From Deltaproteobacteria bacterium (GTDB taxonomy: Bacteria > Desulfobacterota > Desulfomonilia > UBA1062): a stretch of 34,038 nt of DNA. The stretch spans positions 1 through 34,038 of the forward strand of contig JAHDOV010000051.1 of assembly GCA_018434685.1 (NCBI GenBank). Reading direction: 5' to 3'. A model generated the notes under the pieces. It saw only the letters and a list, made by a program, of their open reading frames with translations. It was not told the origin of the DNA and made no database searches. Below are positions 18,505-25,777 of the stretch, piece after piece. The stretch's first letter is position 1; every line of letters starts with the position of its first letter. The position numbers were made by a program, and so were the translations under genes.

Positions 18505-18664
18505 ATTATACCGAAAGACAAATATGTTACTAATAGTAAATATTAAACCAATGGTAGGGAATGTCAAGGGGGAATCGGTCTGCCTGCCGGCAATGATTGT
18601 GCTTGACAGGCAGTTTACCAGTAGTTTAATAATTACTTGCAGTAGTTAAATTAACTAATAGTAA
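18505..18664. promoter_or_regulatory. Divergent tetR/acd2 promoters with five palindromic sites
   Basis: The tetR -10 TATAAT is at 18505-18510 (minus strand). The acd2 promoter is TTGACA (18603-18608), 16 bp, TTTAAT (18625-18630). Five sites fit WACY-N3-RGTW: in TTACTAATAGTAA (18527-18539, over the tetR -35), in AAACCAATGGTAG (18545-18557), in TTACCAGTAGTTT (18615-18627, in the acd2 spacer), in TTACTTGCAGTAG (18633-18645) and in TAACTAATAGTAA (18652-18664). The first contains a perfect 13-mer palindrome around its centre. A leader of roughly 145 nt separates the start of acd2 transcription from its ribosome site. Confidence 0.7.
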
Positions 18665-18784
18665 ATTTATATTTGTATTTTTGGGGTTGTCGATGCCGGA
18701 GGGTTTTACCCTGTAATCAGATCACCCTTTGGTTCGGTCAACCCGCTTAAGCGTGCTTTAAGAGAACAGGTACAGGAGGTGTCC

Positions 18785-19936
18785 ATGGATTTTTCCCTTA
18801 CGGATGAACAGAAGATGTTCAGAGAAACCATCTACCGCTACGGCAGAGATGAAATCGCCCCTCTCTGCGGAGAAGCCGATCTCAAGGGCGAGTTCAGCTT
18901 TGAGATATGGAACAGGCTCGGGGCTATGGGGATCTTGGGGTTGCCTTTTCCTGAAGAACTGGGGGGATCGGCGGCTGATATCGTCACCTGCTGCCTTGCC
19001 GGTGAGGCCCTGGGGCATGCAGGGGTGGATGGCGGCAGCCTGCTGGCCTGGGGGGCCCATACCTATCTGTGTGCCTGCAATATCTTCGATTTCGGCACCG
19101 AAGAGCAGAAGAAAAGGTATGTGCCGAAGCTTGCATCGGGCGAGTGGATCGGGTGCATGGGGCTCACCGAGCCCGGCTCGGGTTCCGATGCAGCCTCCAT
19201 GCGGACGACAGCGGTGAAAAAGGGGGACCGCTATATCTTAAACGGTTCGAAGACCTTTATCACCAATGCCCCGGTGGCAGACGTCTTCGTGGTATTCGCA
19301 AACCTCGACCGCTCGAGAAAGCACGAGGGGATCACTGCCTTCATCATCGAGAAAGGCACGCCCGGGCTGACGACCGGCAAGCCCTTCCATAAGATGGGGT
19401 GCAAGTGCTCGGCCACCTCCGAGGTCTTTCTCGAAGACTGCGAGATCCCGCTCGAGAATGTGCTGGGCGGTGAGGGGGGAGGCTGGTTCATCGCGCTCAG
19501 CGGTGTCGAGTGGGACCGCTGCACGCTGCTGTCTCCCATGCTCGGCTCCGCGCTGAACAACCTCGATTCCTGCGCCCGCTATGCCAACGAACGGCAGCAG
19601 TTCGGTCGTCCCATCAGGAGCTTCCAGGCTATCCAGCACCGGATTGCCGACATGAAGGTCTTCATCGAGGCCGCGCGGCTCGCCATTTACCGGGTTGCCT
19701 CTGCCAAGGACAACGGCACGATGCTCAATCCACTCCAGGCCGCTGTCAGCAAGGTCTATGCAGGTGACCGTGGCTTTGAGATGGCATCCGAGGCCGTGCA
19801 GGTCTTCGGCGGCTACGGCTTCATGCAGGAGTACCCGGTTGAGAGAAATTTCAGGGATTCGAAACTGGCTGCCATCGGCGGGGGAACATCGGATATCATG
19901 CGCATGATCGTGTCCAGGATCATGCTGATGCAATAG
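18785..19936 (+). CDS. Acyl-CoA dehydrogenase with atypical catalytic position
   Basis: This 383-residue acyl-CoA dehydrogenase has all fold and FAD motifs: [39 protein letters not shown] and [18 protein letters not shown]. The helix-G position that is Glu in isovaleryl-CoA dehydrogenase is Asp244 (GVEWDR), and the position of the medium-chain-type Glu is Gly366 (IGGGTSD). So neither usual Glu base is present; Asp244 could substitute, or the base lies elsewhere. Substrate is unknown. ATG is placed after AGGAGGT at 4 nt; a GTG two codons upstream overlaps the ribosome site. It is the first gene of the operon that ends with the AtuA-family gene. Confidence 0.9.
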   Translation: MDFSLTDEQKMFRETIYRYGRDEIAPLCGEADLKGEFSFEIWNRLGAMGILGLPFPEELGGSAADIVTCCLAGEALGHAGVDGGSLLAWGAHTYLCACNIFDFGTEEQKKRYVPKLASGEWIGCMGLTEPGSGSDAASMRTTAVKKGDRYILNGSKTFITNAPVADVFVVFANLDRSRKHEGITAFIIEKGTPGLTTGKPFHKMGCKCSATSEVFLEDCEIPLENVLGGEGGGWFIALSGVEWDRCTLLSPMLGSALNNLDSCARYANERQQFGRPIRSFQAIQHRIADMKVFIEAARLAIYRVASAKDNGTMLNPLQAAVSKVYAGDRGFEMASEAVQVFGGYGFMQEYPVERNFRDSKLAAIGGGTSDIMRMIVSRIMLMQ

Positions 19937-19955
19937 GGCTCTCAAGGGGGAGAAA

Positions 19956-21116
19956 ATGGATTACACACTTTCTGAACAGGAAAAGCAGATGCAGCAGGAC
20001 CTGGCTGCCTTCTGTCGGGCACACATCGCCCCCCGGGCGAAAGAGCTCGACCAGTCCTCCCGGGAAGCGTCAACGGTTCTCATACGGGAAAATCTCGGGA
20101 TGCTTGCCGAAGGCAGCTGGCTGAGCGCCGGACACGAGGGGGATTCGATCGACCTGATCAAAGTATACCTGGCCGGCGAGGAGCTTGCAAAGGCATGTCC
20201 CGCAACGTTCCTGAGCGCACGTGCGAGCACGTTCCTGTGTGCCGGTGCGCTGAGGCTGTTCGGAACGGCCGGGCAGAAGCAGCGCCATGTCCCGGGCCTC
20301 ATGCAGGCTGATGCGGTGGGTGCCCTTGCCTATTCCGAAGAACAGGCCGGATCGGACCTCGGCGCACTCCGCGCCCGCGCATGGAGGGAAGGCGATACCT
20401 GGGTGCTCAGCGGCGTGAAGGATGTCGTGGTAAATGCACCCATGGCGGATGTGCTGCTCGTGCTCGCCTATATCACGCCGGCTGCCGGGCCCGAGGGTGG
20501 CATGGGCCTGTTCATCATTGAAAAGGGTGCCCCGGGGTTGTCTGTGGGCACCCCGGTCGAGACCATGGGGCTGCGAGGGGTTCCCATCGCGCCGGTAAAG
20601 ATGAACAACTGCCCGGCATCAGGGCTCCTGGGAGGCGAACCCGGTCACGGGTATGAGCAGATCATGCGCCTGCTGGAGCTGGGTACTGTGGGCGTTGCCG
20701 CCATGTGTGTCGGGATAGGGAGCGCCTGCATGGAGTGTTCTACGCGCCATGCCAAGAGCAGGATGGCTTTCGGCAGGCAGATCGGCAAATTTCAGGACGT
20801 CGGGTTCAAGCTGGCGGACATGTTCACCTTCAATGACCTGGGGCGGATGCTCGCGCTGAGGGCTGCCCAGGCCCTGAACACCGGCGAACAGGGTGCCGGG
20901 GTCATGGCGGCATGCGCGAAGCTCTTCACCAGCGAGGCAGTGACCAGGATCGCAGGCTGGGGCATGCAGATCTTCGCAGGGCATGGATATCTCGCCGGCA
21001 GTGATATGGAGCGACTCTACCGCGATGCGCGGTTCGGAGAAATCTGTGAGGGCACCTCGGAGATGCAGCGGTCCCTGATCGCGCGCAATGAGCTCGACCG
21101 GTTTCTGCTGGCTTAA
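19956..21116 (+). CDS. Acyl-CoA dehydrogenase, medium-chain-type base
   Basis: This 386-residue dehydrogenase is more divergent than its two neighbours. The TEPxAGSD motif reads SEEQAGSD, and the FGGxG segment reads FAGHGYLAGSDMERLYRDAR. It keeps the general-base Glu365 in ICEGTSEMQR, the medium/short-chain arrangement, while the helix-G position is Gly243 (LELGTVG). So it should be active on an acyl-CoA different from that of the isovaleryl-type enzyme; substrate is unknown. The N-terminus has only weak similarity to the neighbours. It starts 19 bp after acd2, with AAGGGGGAG before ATG. Confidence 0.88.
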   Translation: MDYTLSEQEKQMQQDLAAFCRAHIAPRAKELDQSSREASTVLIRENLGMLAEGSWLSAGHEGDSIDLIKVYLAGEELAKACPATFLSARASTFLCAGALRLFGTAGQKQRHVPGLMQADAVGALAYSEEQAGSDLGALRARAWREGDTWVLSGVKDVVVNAPMADVLLVLAYITPAAGPEGGMGLFIIEKGAPGLSVGTPVETMGLRGVPIAPVKMNNCPASGLLGGEPGHGYEQIMRLLELGTVGVAAMCVGIGSACMECSTRHAKSRMAFGRQIGKFQDVGFKLADMFTFNDLGRMLALRAAQALNTGEQGAGVMAACAKLFTSEAVTRIAGWGMQIFAGHGYLAGSDMERLYRDARFGEICEGTSEMQRSLIARNELDRFLLA

Positions 21117-21197
21117 GCAGGTGCCCGGCAGCCGTGAGCAGGGCTCAATGACGCTGATGGCGCCGGACGCGAGTGAAACGGGAAAGGTGGAAGTACA

Positions 21198-22814
21198 ATG
21201 GATGTCATAGAAACCAGAATCGATACCAATTCACAAGAATACCGGGAGAATTACGAGGCAATGGAAGCCCTGGTGGAGGATCTCGGAAAGGAATTGAAGA
21301 GAGCGCGTCAGGAGCGTTCACCAAAGGCCGTGGACCGTCTCGCCTCCCAGGGCAAACTGCCGGCGGGGAAAAAGCTCGATCTGCTCCTCGACAGGAACAG
21401 CCCCTTCCTGGAGATTGCACCGCTGGCCGCCCGGGGCATGTATGACGGCAAGGTTCATGCGGCCGGTCTCGTGGCCGGTATCGGTGTGGTCGAGGGTCGC
21501 GAGGTGCTGGTAATTGTCAGCGATGCCACGATCAAGGGCGGTTCGGTCTACCCCATGGGGGTCAAAAAGAACCTGCGCTGTCAGACCATCTGCATGGAAA
21601 ACCATCTGCCGATGATCAACATGCTCGATTCTGCAGGGGCCTATCTGCCCCTCCAGTCGGAGATCTTTCCGGACATCGACGACGGCGGCAGGATCTTCTA
21701 CAATCAGGCCATCATCTCCAAGATGGGGATACCGCAGATAACGGCGGTCATGGGACTCTGTACGGCCGGTGGGGCCTATGTGCCCGCCATGTCGGAGGAG
21801 GTCGTTCACGTCAAGGGCACCGGCGCGATATTCCTGGGGGGTCCTCCGCTGGTCAAGGCGGCAACCGGGGAAGAGGTGACCGCGGATCAGCTCGGTGGCG
21901 CCGAGGTACACTGCATCGAGTCCGGGGTGTCGGACCATTTCGCGGAAGACGATGCCCATGCCATCTCCATACTTCGCAAGATCGTGAGCAATCTTCCGAA
22001 GAATGAGAAGGCGCGCCTGTCCATGCGGCAACCTGCACCGCCTGCGTACGATCCCAAAGAGATCTACGGGATCGTGAGCAAGGATTTGAAAAAGCCCTAT
22101 GACTGCAGGGAAATAATCGCCCGCATGGTGGACAGGAGCGAGTTCCTGGAGTTCAAGGAACTCTACGGGCCGACGCTCGTGTGCGGCTTTGCCTACATCC
22201 ACGGCTACCCGGTGGGTATCCTGGGAAACAACGGCATCCTGTTCTCGGACAGCTCGCTCAAGGCCACCCAGTTTATCCAGCTCTGCGACCGGCGCAAGAT
22301 CCCGCTGCTTTTCCTCCAGAACATCAACGGCTATATCATCGGCAGGGAGTATGAGCGGCGCGGCATCACCAAGGACGGGCACAAGATGGTCAATGCGGTC
22401 TCCACCTGTACGGTCCCGAAATTTACCGTCATCGTGGGTGCGTCCTTCGGGGCGGGAAACTACGGGATGTGCGGCAGGGCCTATTCACCCCGGTTCCTCT
22501 GGATGTGGCCCAATGCCCAGATCGGGGTCATGGGCGGTGAGCAGGCCGCAGGGGTGCTCATAACCCTGAAGAACGACCAGAACGCCAAGGCCGGTCTCCC
22601 GCCCATGAGCGAGGAGGAGGCCGAGGCCATCCGGGTGCCGATCGTGGAGGCAGCGAAAAAAGAGGGAGATGCCTACTACAGCACCGCCAATATCTGGGAT
22701 GACGGGATTCTCGACCCTGCACACACCCGGGATGTCCTGGGACTGGCGATCTCTGCCTGCCTGAATGCGCCCATCCGGGATGATGTCCTGGGGTACGGGA
22801 TATTCAGGATGTAG
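21198..22814 (+). CDS. Acyl-CoA carboxylase carboxyltransferase (beta) subunit, MCC/GCC type
   Basis: This 538-residue protein transfers CO2 from biotin to an enoyl-CoA. The order of motifs matches 3-methylcrotonyl-CoA and geranyl-CoA carboxylase beta subunits: GGSVYPMGVKKNLRCQ, DSAGAYLPLQ, RIFYNQ, MGLCTAGGAYVPAMSEE, GPPLVKAATGEEV, GNNGILFSDSS, FLQNINGYIIG, GAGNYGMCGRAYSPRFLWMWP and the C-terminal WDDGILDPAHTRDVL. The segment before RIFYNQ reads DIDDGG, where 3-methylcrotonyl enzymes I recall have D-H-F-G; the Phe is missing (Gly163). Together with the AtuA neighbour this could mean a longer isoprenoid-type substrate. Ribosome site is AAGGTGG. The BC and carrier subunits follow. Confidence 0.92.
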   Translation: MDVIETRIDTNSQEYRENYEAMEALVEDLGKELKRARQERSPKAVDRLASQGKLPAGKKLDLLLDRNSPFLEIAPLAARGMYDGKVHAAGLVAGIGVVEGREVLVIVSDATIKGGSVYPMGVKKNLRCQTICMENHLPMINMLDSAGAYLPLQSEIFPDIDDGGRIFYNQAIISKMGIPQITAVMGLCTAGGAYVPAMSEEVVHVKGTGAIFLGGPPLVKAATGEEVTADQLGGAEVHCIESGVSDHFAEDDAHAISILRKIVSNLPKNEKARLSMRQPAPPAYDPKEIYGIVSKDLKKPYDCREIIARMVDRSEFLEFKELYGPTLVCGFAYIHGYPVGILGNNGILFSDSSLKATQFIQLCDRRKIPLLFLQNINGYIIGREYERRGITKDGHKMVNAVSTCTVPKFTVIVGASFGAGNYGMCGRAYSPRFLWMWPNAQIGVMGGEQAAGVLITLKNDQNAKAGLPPMSEEEAEAIRVPIVEAAKKEGDAYYSTANIWDDGILDPAHTRDVLGLAISACLNAPIRDDVLGYGIFRM

Positions 22815-22885
22815 GGGTGAAGAGGCACCGATTGCACCTGGATCGGTCATGGCAGGCACAAACAGATGAACAGGGGAACGAAGCG

Positions 22886-24373
22886 ATGTTTGAAAAGTTA
22901 CTCATAGCAAACCGTGGCGAAATAGCCCTGCGCGTAATCACCACATGCCGGGAAATGGGCATACAGACCGTGGCGGTCTATTCCGATGCCGACCGGGACG
23001 CGCTCCATGTCCTCGAGGCCGATGAGGCAGTCTGCCTCGGTCCTTCGGAGCCTACCGAGAGCTACCTGAACGTGGACAAGATCATCGGCGCGGCCAGGAT
23101 GACCGGGGCTCAGGCCGTTCACCCCGGCTACGGTTTCCTGGCGGAGAACGCTGCATTCGCCGAGCAATGCGAGCAGGAAGGCCTCGTGTTCGTCGGTCCC
23201 CCGTCGCGGGTTATTCGGAATCTCGGGGACAAGACCGAGGCGCGCCGGACCATGATCAAGGGCGGGGTGCCCGTGATCCCCGGCATGATGCAGACCGAGG
23301 GTGATCCCGATGTGCTGGCCAGGGAAGCCGGTAATATCGGCTATCCGGTCCTCATAAAGGCGGCTGCCGGCGGCGGCGGCAAGGGCATGCGGGTCGTCCG
23401 GTCCCCCCAGGAGTTCAGGGAGGCCTGCATCTCGGCGTCCAGCGAGGCCCGTAGCGCCTTCGGCAATGGGGCCATTTACCTGGAAAAGTATCTCGAACAG
23501 CCCCGGCATATCGAGTTTCAGATCCTGGCAGACACGAAGGGCACGGTGATTCACCTGCTGGAGCGGGAGTGCTCCATCCAGAGGAGACACCAGAAGATCA
23601 TCGAGGAAACCCCCTCGCCGGCACTTTCGCCGGCGCTGAGAGCAGCCATGGGCGAGGCGGCGGTCGCAGCAGCCAGGGCTGCCGGATACGTGAATGCCGG
23701 GACCGTGGAATTCCTGCTCGATGCCAGCGGCGATTTTTATTTCCTGGAGGTGAACACCAGACTCCAGGTAGAGCACCCCATCACGGAGATGATCACGGGC
23801 ATCGATCTGGTTCGCCAGCAGATCGAGATTGCGGCAGGAAATCCCCTGAGATTCTCCCAGGGAGATATCGTGGGCCGGGGCCATGCCATCGAGTGCCGCA
23901 TCTATGCAGAGGATCCGCTCAACGGCTTTTTCCCGTCCCCGGGCAGGATCCTCTTCGTCAAGGAGCCGCGGGGACCCGGCATCAGGAACGACTGCGGGAT
24001 CTATTCGGGCTACACCGTGCCGGTGGAGTACGACCCCATCCTCTCGAAGCTCATCACTCATGCCGGGACGAGGCAGGAGTGTATCCACCGCATGATCAGG
24101 GCACTGAAAGACTACGTGATCCTCGGCGTCCTGACCCCCATCCCCTTCCTCGTCGATGTCCTGTCATCCGAGGCCTTCATGGAGGGCGAGACCTACACCG
24201 ATTTCATCGACACCCACTTTGGCAGCTGGAATCCCTCGTTGAACGACATAAACGCGGTGGGGCTGGCCTACGTGGTGGACCAGCTCGCAAACAGAGCGGC
24301 ACCGGCTGCGCCCGGCACTGCGGACGGTGAGACGTATTCGCCGTGGAAAACGCTCGGTAATTTCAGGCCCTGA
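22886..24373 (+). CDS. Biotin carboxylase subunit of acyl-CoA carboxylase
   Basis: This 495-residue ATP-grasp enzyme carboxylates biotin using ATP and bicarbonate. It has MFEKLLIANRGEIALRV, HPGYGFLAENA, the glycine loop GGGGKGMRVV, ERECSIQRRHQKIIEE, and the active-site FLEVNTRLQVEHPITEM, then a complete C-terminal lobe ending FGSWNPSL. The biotin carrier domain that is fused to BC in 3-methylcrotonyl- and geranyl-CoA carboxylase alpha subunits is absent and is encoded by the next gene. The ATG at 22886 gives the family N-terminus with AGGGGAAC upstream; an earlier in-frame ATG in the gap is rejected. The last ~35 residues are a poorly conserved tail. Confidence 0.94.
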   Translation: MFEKLLIANRGEIALRVITTCREMGIQTVAVYSDADRDALHVLEADEAVCLGPSEPTESYLNVDKIIGAARMTGAQAVHPGYGFLAENAAFAEQCEQEGLVFVGPPSRVIRNLGDKTEARRTMIKGGVPVIPGMMQTEGDPDVLAREAGNIGYPVLIKAAAGGGGKGMRVVRSPQEFREACISASSEARSAFGNGAIYLEKYLEQPRHIEFQILADTKGTVIHLLERECSIQRRHQKIIEETPSPALSPALRAAMGEAAVAAARAAGYVNAGTVEFLLDASGDFYFLEVNTRLQVEHPITEMITGIDLVRQQIEIAAGNPLRFSQGDIVGRGHAIECRIYAEDPLNGFFPSPGRILFVKEPRGPGIRNDCGIYSGYTVPVEYDPILSKLITHAGTRQECIHRMIRALKDYVILGVLTPIPFLVDVLSSEAFMEGETYTDFIDTHFGSWNPSLNDINAVGLAYVVDQLANRAAPAAPGTADGETYSPWKTLGNFRP

Positions 24374-24416
24374 GCGATGCGCCCGGCAGAGATGCGAACG
24401 ACAATGGAGGCATGAA

Positions 24417-24959
24417 ATGGACTATAATCTGAGAATAGGCGGGCTCACCCGCGGGATTGTATGCGATATCAGGGATGACGGCACACTCTCGGCCAGGGTG
24501 GACGGGGAGCTGTTCGAAGTCCGCTACCGTGTGATCTCGTCAAACCAGATCCACCTGGAGATCGACGGCGCCGGGTACAATGTCTATCTGGCCGATGATC
24601 CCACGGGCAGGATTATCAACCTGGGGGGGACGTCATACCTGGTGCAGGATGCTGACAGTCTCGCCCAGGGCAGGTCACGCAGGAGAGGCCCCCTGGAAAT
24701 TCCCCAGGAGGTCACGCCCCCCATGCCCTCGGTGGTGGTGCGCATCCTGGTGGCGGCCGGCGACCCGGTGGAAAAGGGACAGGGGGTCGTGGTGGTATCG
24801 GCCATGAAGATGGAGACGACGCTCATGGCGCCCTTTGGCGGCCGGGTGCACAGCATCAACGTCAAGGAAGGCGACAAGGTCATGCCCGGCCAGATTCTCG
24901 TGGATATCGAAAAGCAGGAGGAGGAAGTCACTGCCTGCCAGGAAGAGCTGTCCCGGTAA
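24417..24959 (+). CDS. Biotin carboxyl carrier protein with linker domain
   Basis: This 180-residue protein carries biotin between BC and the carboxyltransferase. The C-terminal biotinyl domain (about 98-170) has PPMPSVVVRILVAAGDPVEKG and the biotinylation site AMKMET with Lys131. The first ~80 residues are beta-rich (MDYNLRIGGLTRG to TSYLVQDA) and look like the linker or BT-type domain that in fused alpha subunits lies between BC and the carrier. So this gene seems to be the missing second half of a split alpha subunit (495 + 180 residues). Ribosome site GGAGG is 6 nt before ATG; longer frames start inside the BC gene. Confidence 0.93.
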   Translation: MDYNLRIGGLTRGIVCDIRDDGTLSARVDGELFEVRYRVISSNQIHLEIDGAGYNVYLADDPTGRIINLGGTSYLVQDADSLAQGRSRRRGPLEIPQEVTPPMPSVVVRILVAAGDPVEKGQGVVVVSAMKMETTLMAPFGGRVHSINVKEGDKVMPGQILVDIEKQEEEVTACQEELSR

Positions 24960-24994
24960 GGACAGGGCTATAGCCGGAAAGGAGAACGCAGAAC

Positions 24995-25765
24995 ATGAAC
25001 GAAGATCATGTGCTCTACCAGGTGAAAGACAGCGTGGCGTATGTCACAATCAATCGTGAAAAGAACAGGAATGCAATCACCCCCGAGGCGGTCAGCCTGT
25101 TCCTGGAGTATCTGGACAGGGCCGAGGCTGACGGGGATGTGCGGGCGGTCATCATCACCGGTGCCGGGGACAGGGCTTTCTGCACCGGGGCCCAGCTCGG
25201 AGACGGCATGTCTGCGGACGGCAAAAAGGTGTTCGGCGATTATGCGCGGCTCCTCAAACGCATTGCCTCGTTCCCGAAACCGACCGTTGCCCGGGTCAGG
25301 GGCTTCTGCCTCGCAGGCGGCATGGGCTTCATGCTTGCCTGCGACATCGTCATTGCCAGTGAAGACTCCATGTTCGGCACGCCCGAGGTCAATGTCGGCC
25401 TGTGGCCCATGATGATCGGTGCCCTGATCTTCCGGAACGTTCCCCGGAAGAAGGCCATGGAAATGATCATGCTCGGCGAACGTATCAATGCCCCGGATGC
25501 CCTGTCCATGGGTCTGATCACCAAGGTGGTGCCGGCAGACTCTCTGGACGCAGCGGTGGAGTCTGTCCTGAAGAGCCTTGCCGCAAAGAGTCCTATCGGT
25601 ATGCGGATCGGCAAGGAGGCCTTCCACGCCTCAGCCGGCCTGTCCCTGGAAGAGGCCCTGGACTTCCTCAGCCTCAAACTGGTGGAGGTCGCCGGTACGG
25701 AAGATGCCCGGGAAGGCATCACGGCATTCATCGAGAAACGCGCCCCGAGATTTACGGGAAGGTAA
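24995..25765 (+). CDS. Enoyl-CoA hydratase-family protein, methylglutaconyl/isohexenylglutaconyl type
   Basis: This 256-residue crotonase probably hydrates the 3-methylglutaconyl-type product of the carboxylase. It has FCTGAQL and LAGGMGFMLACDIVIAS around the oxyanion hole. One catalytic Glu is kept (Glu131 in GTPEVNVG), but the partner Glu of rat enoyl-CoA hydratase (in GGCEL) is Gly111. A missing first Glu with the segment GLWPMMIGALI resembles Pseudomonas LiuC-type hydratases as I recall them. The length and C-terminal FIEKRAPRF are typical. It starts 35 bp after the carrier gene, with AAAGGAG upstream, and 12 bp before the AtuA-family gene. Confidence 0.86.
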   Translation: MNEDHVLYQVKDSVAYVTINREKNRNAITPEAVSLFLEYLDRAEADGDVRAVIITGAGDRAFCTGAQLGDGMSADGKKVFGDYARLLKRIASFPKPTVARVRGFCLAGGMGFMLACDIVIASEDSMFGTPEVNVGLWPMMIGALIFRNVPRKKAMEMIMLGERINAPDALSMGLITKVVPADSLDAAVESVLKSLAAKSPIGMRIGKEAFHASAGLSLEEALDFLSLKLVEVAGTEDAREGITAFIEKRAPRFTGR

Positions 25766-25777
25766 AGGAGGGTTTGA

